From Chitinophagaceae bacterium (GTDB taxonomy: Bacteria > Bacteroidota > Bacteroidia > Chitinophagales > Chitinophagaceae): a stretch of DNA of 64,000 nucleotides. The DNA lies in assembly GCA_024643655.1 (NCBI GenBank), contig JAHEMM010000001.1:1-64000 (forward strand). Reading direction: 5' to 3'. The position numbers and the translations under genes were made by a program. Positions 1 through 7,659 of the stretch are shown here, piece by piece. The notes beneath the pieces are model-generated. The model saw only the letters and a program-made list of their open reading frames with translations, was not told the origin of the DNA and searched no databases. The stretch's first letter is position 1. Each line of letters begins with the position of its first letter.

Positions 1-2
1 GA

Positions 3-203
3 AGCGATGATATTGTCAAGTATATCTATGATCAATTGGGGATCAAGCCCGGAGAAACTTCGGAAGACGGAATGTTTACGTTGAAAACGGTAGAGTGCCT
101 TGGGGCTTGTGGTTATGCACCGATGATGCAGATGGGAAAAAATTACAGAGAACATCTGACAAAAGAGAAAGTGGATGCGATAATTAGTGAATGTAGGCAG
201 TAA
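3..203 (+). CDS. nuoE: NADH-quinone oxidoreductase subunit E, C-terminal part (5' end outside window)
   Basis: This is the last 66 codons of a gene that begins before the window. The reading frame entering at base 3 contains ECLGACGYAPMMQ, which holds the second Cys pair (C-x3-C) of the thioredoxin-like [2Fe-2S] cluster N1a of NuoE/24-kDa subunits. The following residues GKNYREHLTKEKVDAII also match the family C-terminus. NuoE sits in the peripheral arm of complex I and works with NuoF in NADH oxidation. nuoF follows downstream, but only after three unrelated genes. The partial length prevents judging the first Cys pair. Confidence 0.93.
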   Translation, partial: SDDIVKYIYDQLGIKPGETSEDGMFTLKTVECLGACGYAPMMQMGKNYREHLTKEKVDAIISECRQ

Positions 204-225
204 TTGTAATACAATAATTAAGGAT

Positions 226-849
226 ATGATTAATAAAATTAAATATTTTCTTACGATAGTAACAATGCTTATTGCAATAGCAGGTTGCAGGGTATCCGCT
301 ATAAACTCACAATGGCTCAATTATAATAGTATTCCGTCGGACTTTGCGCCAAAACCTATCAGTGATAAAAATTCATTTATTATTTTAAAAACTGGACAAA
401 ATATTCCTGTAAATGAAATTAAGTATTCAACGGAGCAAAAAGGCAAACGACCTTTTGTATTAACTGCAGATGGTAAGCAATATTCTACCGAAAATGTAGC
501 CTCTTTTCAAGTCGACAAGAATAATTATTTTGTTGGATTTGATAACAAGTTTTATCGAAGATTAATTGAGGGGAAAATATCTGTTTATGGATTGGATATA
601 TCAAAGACAAGTGAGGGCAGAAATGGAATTATGCAAAGTAATTGGGCAACATATTACTATTACACTAAAGTTGATAATAACCTCAAAGAATTATTCAATA
701 TAAAGGATGTGTCAAGTGTTGTTTCGGATTGCCCTTTGGCAAAATCAATGGTAGAAGGCCCTTATATGAACGTATATTCTAAACTGAAAAAAAGTAATAA
801 TCAACTTATTTATAATGCTTTTTCAATTTATAATAATGGCTGTAAATAG
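226..849 (+). CDS. Putative lipoprotein of unknown function
   Basis: The encoded protein is 207 residues from the ATG at 226. An upstream in-frame ATG at 187 overlaps nuoE, and starting there would bury the signal peptide. The N-terminus MINKIKYFLTIVTMLIAIAGC is a type II signal peptide with a lipobox Cys near residue 21. The mature part is rich in Asn, Lys and Tyr, with a KNNYFVGFDNKFYRR stretch. I recognise no family. The gene is very A+T rich compared with the nuo genes around it. It lies between nuoE and nuoF, so it probably rides on the complex I transcript. A complex I role is not supported by anything in its sequence. Confidence 0.75.
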   Translation: MINKIKYFLTIVTMLIAIAGCRVSAINSQWLNYNSIPSDFAPKPISDKNSFIILKTGQNIPVNEIKYSTEQKGKRPFVLTADGKQYSTENVASFQVDKNNYFVGFDNKFYRRLIEGKISVYGLDISKTSEGRNGIMQSNWATYYYYTKVDNNLKELFNIKDVSSVVSDCPLAKSMVEGPYMNVYSKLKKSNNQLIYNAFSIYNNGCK

Positions 850-867
850 TATAATTATTCATTAATT

Positions 868-1293
868 ATGAGGCTTATTTTTTTTATTTTTTTCGTAGGG
901 ATTATCAGCTCTGTTTTTGCACAACAATCAGAACAGCAAAAACTGACTACTACGATTAAAGAGTTTCATCAGGCATTGGTTAAGAAGAATACAGTTTCTA
1001 TTAACCAGCAAACCGATAAGGCATTGAGTTATGGACATAGTAACGGCTTGGTGGAAACTAAAAGCGAAATGATCAAAAATCTGGAGACAGGTTACATCAG
1101 TTATAAAAGTATAAAAGAAGATAGTTTGCAGATAACGATAAATGAGAATTTGGCCAATGCAAGATTTGTTGGAGATTACGAAGTTTCATTAAATGGAGGT
1201 AGCACAGTTGTCTATCATTTGAAAGTATTGGAAGTGTGGGTGAAGAAAGGGAAAAGGTGGTTGTTATTTGCGAGACAGGCTATTAGAGAATAA
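868..1293 (+). CDS. Secreted NTF2-like (DUF4440/SnoaL-type) protein
   Basis: The 141-residue protein starts with a signal peptide (MRLIFFIFFVGIISSVFAQ, cut after about residue 19). The rest is one NTF2-like fold typical of DUF4440 proteins: an N-terminal helix (LTTTIKEFHQALVKKN), then LSYGHSNGLVETKSEM and the closing strands VWVKKGKRWLLFARQ. Such domains bind small ligands or act as isomerases, and the substrate here cannot be told. It is 18 bp after the lipoprotein gene and 7 bp before the next membrane protein gene, so the three look co-transcribed within the nuo cluster. Confidence 0.8.
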   Translation: MRLIFFIFFVGIISSVFAQQSEQQKLTTTIKEFHQALVKKNTVSINQQTDKALSYGHSNGLVETKSEMIKNLETGYISYKSIKEDSLQITINENLANARFVGDYEVSLNGGSTVVYHLKVLEVWVKKGKRWLLFARQAIRE

Positions 1294-1300
1294 TATTTTT

Positions 1301-1570
1301 ATGGATGAATATAAAACCAAAAGGATTAATGAACAGTACACTGTTATGTTTTGGACTGTGCTTTGTATCTCTTTGGGATTATTAATTGCTGGCTTACTAG
1401 TTGAAGAAAAAGATACAAAGAGGTTATTAATTACACTGGGTAGTGGCTTCTTTATTGGTATAGGAATTTCAAAATTGTTTAAGAGGAATTTTGGTTATAA
1501 ACCCTCAAGAGAAGAAATAGAAGAGCAGGTGTTTGGCAATAACGAAAACGAAATAGAACATAAAAATTAA
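1301..1570 (+). CDS. Small two-helix membrane protein of unknown function
   Basis: The 89-residue product is read from the ATG at 1301 (MDEYKTKRINEQ). An in-frame ATG at 1268 overlaps the preceding gene and adds only non-conserved residues. Two predicted membrane helices (about residues 14-34 and 43-62) are separated by a short EEKDTKR loop, and a charged tail ends in NNENEIEHKN. No family recognised. It is the third of three inserted genes between nuoE and nuoF and is followed by palindromic intergenic sequence before nuoF. Confidence 0.65.
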   Translation: MDEYKTKRINEQYTVMFWTVLCISLGLLIAGLLVEEKDTKRLLITLGSGFFIGIGISKLFKRNFGYKPSREEIEEQVFGNNENEIEHKN

Positions 1571-1581
1571 TTAATCAACCA

Positions 1582-1626
1582 GAAAGTTTTTAAAACTTTC
1601 GAAATATAAAGCCCCTTTAGGGGTTT
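1582..1626. repeat. Two adjacent palindromes upstream of nuoF
   Basis: Bases 1582-1600 form a 19-base palindrome (GAAAGTTTT-T-AAAACTTTC, 9-bp arms). Bases 1608-1626 form a second hairpin, AAAGCCCC-TTTA-GGGGTTT, with one G-T or bulged position. From memory, GCCCCTTTAGGGG-like hairpins are common intergenic elements in Chitinophagaceae genomes. They lie 6-50 bases before the nuoF start and could affect mRNA stability or translation. Confidence 0.6.
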
Positions 1627-1631
1627 GGGGT

Positions 1632-2993
1632 ATGGGAAGAAAATTATTATTAGACAAAGCACATATTGAAAACATCAGACTATATGATGTTTACCGCCGT
1701 GAAGGTGGTTATCGTAGTGTGGAGAAGGCTTTAAAGACGATGACTCCTGATGCGGTAACAGAAGAAGTAAAGAAAAGCGGACTTCGAGGTCGTGGTGGTG
1801 CAGGATTTCCTACGGGAATGAAATGGAGTTTTCTGGCCAAGCCGGAAGGAGTTCCCCGTTACCTGGTAGTAAATGCAGATGAATCGGAACCTGGAACTTT
1901 TAAAGACAGGTATTTAATGGAATTCATTCCGCATCTGTTGATTGAAGGAATGATTACTTCATCTTTTGCATTGGGTGCTAGCCGCTCTTACATTTATATC
2001 CGTGGCGAATATGCATGGATCGTTGATATTTTGGAACAGGCAATACAAGAAGCAAAGAATAATGGCTTTCTTGGTAAAAATATTTTAGGCACAGGATACG
2101 ATTTGGAAATTTATGTACAACGGGGAGCCGGTGCTTATATCTGTGGTGAAGAAACAGCCTTGCTTGAGTCATTAGAAGGTAAAAGAGGTAATCCAAGAAT
2201 TAAACCTCCGTTTCCTGCGGTAAAAGGTTTGTGGGGTTGCCCAACAGTAGTAAATAATGTAGAAACAATTGCCGCCGTTGTGCCAATTATTAATGAAGGT
2301 GGTGATGAATATGCAAAGATTGGTGTTGGTAAATCAACCGGCACAAAATTAATTTCTGCCTGCGGCAATATTAAGCAGCAAGGTGTCTATGAAATTGATA
2401 TGACTATTTCAGTAGAAGAGTTTATTTACAGCGATGAATATTGTGGTGGTATCGCTAACGGTCGACAATTAAAAGCTTGTATACCTGGTGGATCATCTGT
2501 TCCAATTTTACCTGCTAATCTCTTATTGAAAACTGCGAAAGGTGAGCCGCGAATGATGAATTACGAAAGCCTGGCTGACGGAGGTTTTGCAACTGGTTCT
2601 ATGATGGGATCAGGTGGTTTTATTGTTTTGGATGATACGCAATGTGTAGTAAAGCATACGTATACATTAGCAAGATTCTATCGTCATGAAAGTTGCGGAC
2701 AATGTTCGCCTTGCAGAGAAGGAACCGGATGGATGGAAAAAATATTATTGAAGATAGATAGTGGAAAAGGCTCCATGAGTGATATTGATTTGTTGTGGGA
2801 TATTCAACGAAAGATCGAAGGGAATACGATTTGCCCGTTAGGTGATGCAGCGGCCTGGCCGGTGGCAGCAGCTATCAGGCATTTCAGAGATGAATTTGAA
2901 TGGCATATAAATAATCCGGAAGATTGTTTACGAAAGAATTATGGTTTGGCTGGTTATGCAGATGAACTTAAAATCCCGGTTTTAGATGCATGA
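1632..2993 (+). CDS. nuoF: NADH-quinone oxidoreductase subunit F
   Basis: At 453 residues this is full length for NuoF, the NADH- and FMN-binding subunit of complex I in the cytoplasmic arm. GRGGAGFP at residues 53-60 and NADESEPGTFKDR at 81-93 belong to the FMN/NADH site. GAGAYICGEETALLESLEG follows further on. The C-terminal CGQCSPCREG and TICPLGD supply the four Cys ligands of [4Fe-4S] cluster N3. The stop codon overlaps the next start in an ATGA arrangement, implying translational coupling to an outer-membrane-like protein instead of nuoG. Confidence 0.97.
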   Translation: MGRKLLLDKAHIENIRLYDVYRREGGYRSVEKALKTMTPDAVTEEVKKSGLRGRGGAGFPTGMKWSFLAKPEGVPRYLVVNADESEPGTFKDRYLMEFIPHLLIEGMITSSFALGASRSYIYIRGEYAWIVDILEQAIQEAKNNGFLGKNILGTGYDLEIYVQRGAGAYICGEETALLESLEGKRGNPRIKPPFPAVKGLWGCPTVVNNVETIAAVVPIINEGGDEYAKIGVGKSTGTKLISACGNIKQQGVYEIDMTISVEEFIYSDEYCGGIANGRQLKACIPGGSSVPILPANLLLKTAKGEPRMMNYESLADGGFATGSMMGSGGFIVLDDTQCVVKHTYTLARFYRHESCGQCSPCREGTGWMEKILLKIDSGKGSMSDIDLLWDIQRKIEGNTICPLGDAAAWPVAAAIRHFRDEFEWHINNPEDCLRKNYGLAGYADELKIPVLDA

Positions 2994-3835
2994 GTAAGCT
3001 AATTACGATATTGTTATTTTCTTTCATTGCGATTACTGGGTTTTCGCAAAATGCAGCTGTTCATTCTAATACAGACAAAGGACAGATTTATGTTTTGTGG
3101 GGTTGGAACAGAGCTGCCTATACAAAAAGTAACATAAGCTTTAAAGGCGATGACTATAATTTCCAATTGAAAAAAGTAATGGCTCATGACAGGCCAACGC
3201 CATTTAGTTATTATAATTATTTGAAAATTGACAGACTAACTATTCCACAAACTAATTTCAGATTAGGGTATTTTATAAAAAAAGATTTTGCCATTTCGTT
3301 TGGTTTTGATCATATGAAGTATGTGATGGATCAGAACCAAACAGTAAAAATGACTGGAATAGTTGACCAGAATGGACCTTTTAAGGGAAATTATAACGGA
3401 GATAAAGTATTGACTGAAGATTTTTTAACGTTTGAACATACTGATGGATTAAACTATATAAATTTTGAAGGAGAGAAGTTTTTCAATATTTATCATAGTG
3501 CTAATAATAAATTTATCGTAAACGGGTTAGCAGGAGCAGGGGCTGGAATATTGATGCCTCGGACTGATGCAAAGTTGTTAAACTATGAACGTAATGATGA
3601 ATTTCATATTGCTGGTTTTGGATTAGCTGCTAAAGCAGGGATACAAGCAACTTTTTTCAAGCACTTAATAGTAAAACTTGAAAATAAATACGGGTATATT
3701 AATATGCCTGATATTAATTTGCACAAAAAGGGTATCAATGGAAAAGCAAAACAAGCATTCTTTTTTGCTGCCATTGACGGGATGATTGGCGCAAGTTTTT
3801 CACTTAATAATAAAAAAAAGAACAAAAATAAATAG
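2990..3835 (+). CDS. Secreted outer-membrane beta-barrel-like protein inserted between nuoF and nuoG
   Basis: The 281-residue product has a signal peptide (MSKLITILLFSFIAITGFSQ, cut after about residue 20). Many short alternating hydrophobic/aromatic segments follow, for example FRLGYFIKKDFAISFGFDHM and VNGLAGAGAGILMP. The protein ends with a strand near FFFAAIDGMIGASFSL before a Lys/Asn tail. This is the look of a small beta-barrel, but I cannot name the family. The start overlaps the nuoF stop by 4 bp and nuoG begins 9 bp after its stop, so it is tightly embedded in the complex I operon. A structural role in complex I is unlikely because the protein is predicted to be exported. Confidence 0.75.
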   Translation: MSKLITILLFSFIAITGFSQNAAVHSNTDKGQIYVLWGWNRAAYTKSNISFKGDDYNFQLKKVMAHDRPTPFSYYNYLKIDRLTIPQTNFRLGYFIKKDFAISFGFDHMKYVMDQNQTVKMTGIVDQNGPFKGNYNGDKVLTEDFLTFEHTDGLNYINFEGEKFFNIYHSANNKFIVNGLAGAGAGILMPRTDAKLLNYERNDEFHIAGFGLAAKAGIQATFFKHLIVKLENKYGYINMPDINLHKKGINGKAKQAFFFAAIDGMIGASFSLNNKKKNKNK

Positions 3836-3844
3836 TAGGTAGTA

Positions 3845-4969
3845 ATGGCAGATGAGGTAAAACAAGAAGCACCCGTAAATTTTAAAGTAACGATCGATAA
3901 TATTACTATCGAAGTGGCTCCAGGGACTACTGTGTTAAATGCTGCAAGGCAAATTGGTGGTGATGTAACTCCCCCAGCTATGTGTTATTACAGCAAGTTA
4001 GAAGGAAGTGGAGGTAAATGCCGTACCTGTTTGGTAGAAATTGCTGCTGGTTCTGAAAAAGATCCAAGACCAATGCCTAAGTTAATGGCTAGTTGCCGTA
4101 CAACGGTAATGGATGGCATGGTAGTAAAAAATATAACGAGTGAAAGAGTACAGGATGCAAGAGCCGGTGTGGTTGAATTTCTTTTATTAAATCATCCGCT
4201 GGATTGCCCAATTTGCGATCAGGCAGGTGAATGCCATTTGCAAGATCTGGGTTATGATCATGGTAAAGAAGGCACCCGATATGAATTCAAAAGAAGAACA
4301 TTCGAAAAAGAAGATATCGGACCTTTTATTCAGTTACACATGACAAGGTGTATTCTTTGTTACCGTTGTACCTATGTAGCCGATCAGTTGACAGATAAAA
4401 GAGTGCATGGGATTTTAGACAGGGGCGATCATGCTGAAATATCCACTTATATTTCCAAAGCAATTGATAATGACTTCAGCGGTAACATGATTGATGTTTG
4501 TCCTGTTGGAGCATTGACGGATAAGACATTTCGTTTTAAGAACAGGGTTTGGTTTACAAAACCTGTAGATGCGCATCGTGATTGTGATAAATGTTGTGGT
4601 AAAGTAACCTTGTGGAATCGTGGCGATGAAGTATTAAGAGTTACAGCAAGAAAAGATACCTGGGGCGAAGTACAGAGTTATGATAACAAGCCAGGATGGA
4701 TTTGTAATACCTGTCGTTTTGATAAAAAGAAAACAAGTGATTGGGTTATTGAAGGTGTAACGAATATTAACCGCCATTCTGTAATTGCTCAAAACAAGTA
4801 TAATGGATTGGTTGTGCCAAAAGAAACGATTACAGATGTAATGGGAGGTAGAGATCCGAAATTACTGATGGATATACATGATGTAAGTGATGTAAACGAT
4901 CCATCTATTGACCTGAGTTTGATTGAAGGGCCGGCAACAAGTAAAACGTTTGAGAAAAAAGAAGAATAA
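3845..4969 (+). CDS. nuoG: NADH-quinone oxidoreductase subunit G, short form lacking the molybdopterin domain
   Basis: The N-terminal [2Fe-2S] ferredoxin domain carries PAMCYYSKLEGSGGKCRTC (cluster N1b). HPLDCPICDQAGEC provides the His/Cys ligands of N5, and CILCYRC with the later VCPVGALTD supplies those of N4. A third Cys group (CDKCCGKV ... ICNTC) looks like the start of the molybdopterin-oxidoreductase region. The protein then ends at 374 residues, against about 900 in Escherichia coli. The large bis-MGD-like domain is missing, which is common in Bacteroidota. The cluster chain needed for electron transfer is present. nuoH starts 8 bp downstream. Confidence 0.95.
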   Translation: MADEVKQEAPVNFKVTIDNITIEVAPGTTVLNAARQIGGDVTPPAMCYYSKLEGSGGKCRTCLVEIAAGSEKDPRPMPKLMASCRTTVMDGMVVKNITSERVQDARAGVVEFLLLNHPLDCPICDQAGECHLQDLGYDHGKEGTRYEFKRRTFEKEDIGPFIQLHMTRCILCYRCTYVADQLTDKRVHGILDRGDHAEISTYISKAIDNDFSGNMIDVCPVGALTDKTFRFKNRVWFTKPVDAHRDCDKCCGKVTLWNRGDEVLRVTARKDTWGEVQSYDNKPGWICNTCRFDKKKTSDWVIEGVTNINRHSVIAQNKYNGLVVPKETITDVMGGRDPKLLMDIHDVSDVNDPSIDLSLIEGPATSKTFEKKEE

Positions 4970-4977
4970 TATAACTG

Positions 4978-6030
4978 ATGTATTTATTGTCAATAGATTT
5001 ATGGTTTTTGCTTGAAAAAGCTTTGCTGATCGGCGGCATTATAGGCTTGTCATTCTTTATTGCTATGTATACTACATATGCAGAAAGAAAAGTAGCGGCT
5101 TGGTTACAAGATCGTCGTGGACCTAACAGAGCGGGACCCTTTGGAATTTTTCAACCACTAGCTGATGGTGGCAAGCTTTTTTTCAAAGAAGAAATTATTC
5201 CACTGGCGTCTAATAAATTTTTATTTATTCTAGGTCCGGCAATGGCAATGATAACAGCGTTGGTTGCCAGTACAGTTATTCCCTGGGCGGCACCTTTTAT
5301 TACAAAAGGAGGTAATGTAATTCCAATGCAGGTAGCAGATGTGGATATGGGAATATTATTAGTATTCGGTATTGTAAGTGTTGGCGTATATGGTATCATG
5401 ATTGGTGGGTGGGCGTCGAATAATAAATTTTCATTGATGGCTGCTATTCGTGGGGCATCTCAAATGGTATCGTATGAATTGCCAATGGGGATGGCTTTGC
5501 TGGCTGTACTGTTTATGACGGGTTCTTTAAAAATGAGTGAGATTGTATCTGTGCAGGTGCAGAATGGATGGAATGTAATTTATCAGCCACTTGGATTTAT
5601 TATATTCTTTATTTGTGCTTTGGCAGAATGTAACAGAACACCATTTGATTTACCAGAAGCAGAGAATGAATTGAATTTTGGTTATCATCAGGAATATTCA
5701 TCTATGAAGTTGGGCTTTTATTTATTTGCTGAATATATCAATATGTTTATCAGCGCAGCAATAATGGCAACAGTTTTCTTAGGAGGTTATGATATTCCAT
5801 TTGTAAATGAAGCATCCTGGGGATTGAGTTCTTTTTGGATGACTTTTATAAGTTTTAGTGTGCTGATGTCGAAAATATGTTTCTTCCTGTTTGTATTCTT
5901 ATGGATTCGTTGGACAATACCACGATTCCGTTTTGATCAATTGATGGATTTAGGATGGAAGAAGTTAATTCCATTGGCATTGATAAATATGATTATAACT
6001 GCAGCAGTAATGTTGTGGTTGAATAAATAA
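4978..6030 (+). CDS. nuoH: NADH-quinone oxidoreductase subunit H
   Basis: The 350-residue, eight-helix membrane subunit joins the peripheral arm to the membrane arm and forms much of the quinone chamber. Family signatures seen are TYAERKVAAWLQDRRGPNRAGPFGIFQPLADGGKLFFKE split across residues about 31-71, and CALAECNRTPFDLPEAENEL near residue 215. FLWIRWTIPRFRFDQLMDLGWK is near the C-terminus. Length and motifs are normal. A 125-bp gap with repeat-like sequence and a possible promoter separates it from nuoI. Confidence 0.97.
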   Translation: MYLLSIDLWFLLEKALLIGGIIGLSFFIAMYTTYAERKVAAWLQDRRGPNRAGPFGIFQPLADGGKLFFKEEIIPLASNKFLFILGPAMAMITALVASTVIPWAAPFITKGGNVIPMQVADVDMGILLVFGIVSVGVYGIMIGGWASNNKFSLMAAIRGASQMVSYELPMGMALLAVLFMTGSLKMSEIVSVQVQNGWNVIYQPLGFIIFFICALAECNRTPFDLPEAENELNFGYHQEYSSMKLGFYLFAEYINMFISAAIMATVFLGGYDIPFVNEASWGLSSFWMTFISFSVLMSKICFFLFVFLWIRWTIPRFRFDQLMDLGWKKLIPLALINMIITAAVMLWLNK

Positions 6031-6049
6031 TTTTAAGTCAAATGAACTG

Positions 6050-6125
6050 GAATTCTGAAAGTCAGAAAAGTCTGGTCGATTATAAAAAATATTCTTTCCG
6101 TTTTCCGGTCTCCGGACTTTCGGAC
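6050..6125. repeat. Imperfect inverted repeat of AGTC/GGACT-rich units between nuoH and nuoI
   Basis: The left part contains CTGAAAGTCAGAAAAGTCTGG and the right part contains CCGGTCTCCGGACTTTCGGA. These are partly complementary to one another (GAAAGTC against GACTTTC, CTGG against CCGG). Short AGTC-containing units are also repeated directly. The composition differs from the surrounding A+T-rich sequence. I read it as a small palindromic intergenic repeat. A copy-number search in the genome would confirm this. Confidence 0.45.
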
Positions 6126-6134
6126 TGATAACAA

Positions 6135-6142
6135 TATATTTG
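6135..6142 (+). promoter_or_regulatory. Possible Bacteroidota -7 box upstream of nuoI
   Basis: TATATTTG fits the TAnnTTTG consensus of the Bacteroidota housekeeping sigma factor and lies 13 bases before the nuoI ATG at 6156. No clear TTTG is present at the usual distance upstream, so the -33 element is weak. If real, nuoI-N could be transcribed separately from nuoE-H. Confidence 0.35.
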
Positions 6143-6155
6143 CGAACTTTTTGAT

Positions 6156-6713
6156 ATGGGAAAGCAATTAACAAATAGAGGAAAAGAAGTAGATCGTAGC
6201 CCGATGACTTTTCTGGAGAGTATTTACCTCTGGAATATTATAAAAGGTATGGGTATTACAATCAGCCACTTGTTTAAAAAGAAAGCGACGATTAATTATC
6301 CGGAGCAGAAAAGATCTTTCTCTAAAGTTTTTAGGGGTTTGCATGTGTTGAATCGTGATGCTGAAGGAAGAGAGAATTGTACGGCTTGCGGATTATGTGC
6401 AGTTGCTTGTCCAGCTGAAGCGATTACTATGGAAGCCGCTGAGCGTTTGCCTGGCGAAGAACATTTATACAGAGAAGAAAAATATGCAGCAAAGTATGAG
6501 ATAAATATGCTGCGTTGTATTTTTTGCGGTTTATGTGAAGAGGCTTGTCCAAAAGATGCAATTTATTTATCTGAGACATTTGCTCCGGCAAACTATAGCA
6601 GAAAAGGATTTATTTATAAGAAGGAAGATTTAGTGATTCCGCATCCGATACATGAGAAAGAGGCGTATGAAAAAGCAAGAGGCGGAAGAGTAGAAATTAA
6701 TAAGAAAGACTAA
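6156..6713 (+). CDS. nuoI: NADH-quinone oxidoreductase subunit I
   Basis: The 185-residue ferredoxin-like subunit has two complete [4Fe-4S] motifs, CTACGLCAVACP (about residues 73-84) and CIFCGLCEEACP (about 115-126). These bind clusters N6a and N6b, which pass electrons towards quinone at the NuoB/D/H junction. The N-terminal ESIYLWNIIKGMGITISHLFKK is the amphipathic membrane-associated helix typical of NuoI. The product is full length, and nuoJ starts 13 bp downstream. Confidence 0.96.
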   Translation: MGKQLTNRGKEVDRSPMTFLESIYLWNIIKGMGITISHLFKKKATINYPEQKRSFSKVFRGLHVLNRDAEGRENCTACGLCAVACPAEAITMEAAERLPGEEHLYREEKYAAKYEINMLRCIFCGLCEEACPKDAIYLSETFAPANYSRKGFIYKKEDLVIPHPIHEKEAYEKARGGRVEINKKD

Positions 6714-6726
6714 CGGCAAAAGAGAA

Positions 6727-7227
6727 ATGGGTATTACACAAATATTATTCTGGTTTCTGTCAATAGCAGCGATTTTTAGTGCTTTGATGGTAATTTCCAG
6801 CAAGAATCCGGTACACAGTGTATTGTGGTTGATAGTCACTTTCTTTTCAATTTCCGGACATTACATAGTGTTGAATGCACAGTTTCTGGCGATTGTAAAT
6901 GTTATTGTTTATGCCGGGGCTATCATGGTATTGTTTCTGTTTGTGATCATGTTGATGAATCTAAATAAGGAATCAGAGCCACAAAAACATAAATGGTTAA
7001 GAATTGCTGGAGCTGTAGCAGGGGGATGTTTATTATTAGTCTTTGTTGCTGCTTTAAAAGATACAGATATTAAACATCAACAAGCATTAGTGAATACTGG
7101 CAATATTGGGTTAATCAAGAATTTGGGAAAAGAGTTATTTACAACATACGTAGTGCCGTTTGAGATAAGCAGTATTTTGTTTTTGAGTGCAATGGTAGGT
7201 GCGGTGGTGATTGGGAAGAAAGAGTAA
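6727..7227 (+). CDS. nuoJ: NADH-quinone oxidoreductase subunit J
   Basis: The 166-residue hydrophobic protein has five predicted membrane helices. The family core IVNVIVYAGAIMVLFLFVIMLM at about residues 57-78 contains the pi-bulge helix that rearranges during complex I turnover. NPVHSVLWLIV near residue 27 also matches NuoJ. The start ATG at 6727 follows nuoI closely. The gene is followed by a long perfect inverted repeat before nuoK. Confidence 0.94.
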   Translation: MGITQILFWFLSIAAIFSALMVISSKNPVHSVLWLIVTFFSISGHYIVLNAQFLAIVNVIVYAGAIMVLFLFVIMLMNLNKESEPQKHKWLRIAGAVAGGCLLLVFVAALKDTDIKHQQALVNTGNIGLIKNLGKELFTTYVVPFEISSILFLSAMVGAVVIGKKE

Positions 7228-7234
7228 AGTTTAG

Positions 7235-7279
7235 AGTGAAGAATTAAGAGTTTAGAATTTAAACTCTTAATTCTTCACT
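7235..7279. repeat. Perfect 20-bp inverted repeat between nuoJ and nuoK
   Basis: Arms 7235-7254 and 7260-7279 are exactly complementary over 20 bases, with a 5-base loop GAATT. The arm reads AGTGAAGAATTAAGAGTTTA. It begins 7 bases after the nuoJ stop and ends 21 bases before the nuoK ATG. No run of T follows immediately, so it is not a typical intrinsic terminator. It would form a very stable mRNA hairpin inside the complex I message and may be a palindromic repeat element. Confidence 0.85.
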
Positions 7280-7300
7280 TTTAACTCATAATTAGATTTT

Positions 7301-7639
7301 ATGCCGATAAATTATTACATATTTCTGTCACTTGCTTTGTTCTGCATTGGTATTGTGGGTGTGCTTACACGTAGAAATGCGATCATCATTTTTATGTGTA
7401 TAGAGTTAATGTTGAATGCAGTGAATTTATTATTGGTAGCATTTTCAAAGATGCATCATAATGTAGCACTGTTAGCTGGAGATGCAGCTACAACAGCAGG
7501 AACAGATGGCCAATTGTTTGTGTTTTTTATAATGGTAGTAGCCGCAGCAGAAGTAAGTGTGGGTTTAGCGATTATTGTGATGATGTATAGAAATATACAT
7601 TCGGTAGATGTGAATTTTTTAAACAGGTTAAAACATTAA
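7301..7639 (+). CDS. nuoK: NADH-quinone oxidoreductase subunit K
   Basis: This 112-residue subunit has three predicted membrane helices. The conserved second helix contains the buried Glu pair region ([19 protein letters not shown], residues about 30-48), and the third carries [24 protein letters not shown]. It is slightly longer than the usual ~100 residues because of the loop between helices 2 and 3 ([21 protein letters not shown] region). It forms part of the proton path with NuoJ. nuoL starts 20 bp downstream. Confidence 0.95.
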   Translation: MPINYYIFLSLALFCIGIVGVLTRRNAIIIFMCIELMLNAVNLLLVAFSKMHHNVALLAGDAATTAGTDGQLFVFFIMVVAAAEVSVGLAIIVMMYRNIHSVDVNFLNRLKH

Positions 7640-7659
7640 TGCCCGAATAGAATTTTATT

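Noticed and set aside
7235-7279. Intrinsic terminator between nuoJ and nuoK
   Set aside because: The stem has almost no G+C, is not followed by a T run, and nuoK-N need to be expressed with nuoJ.
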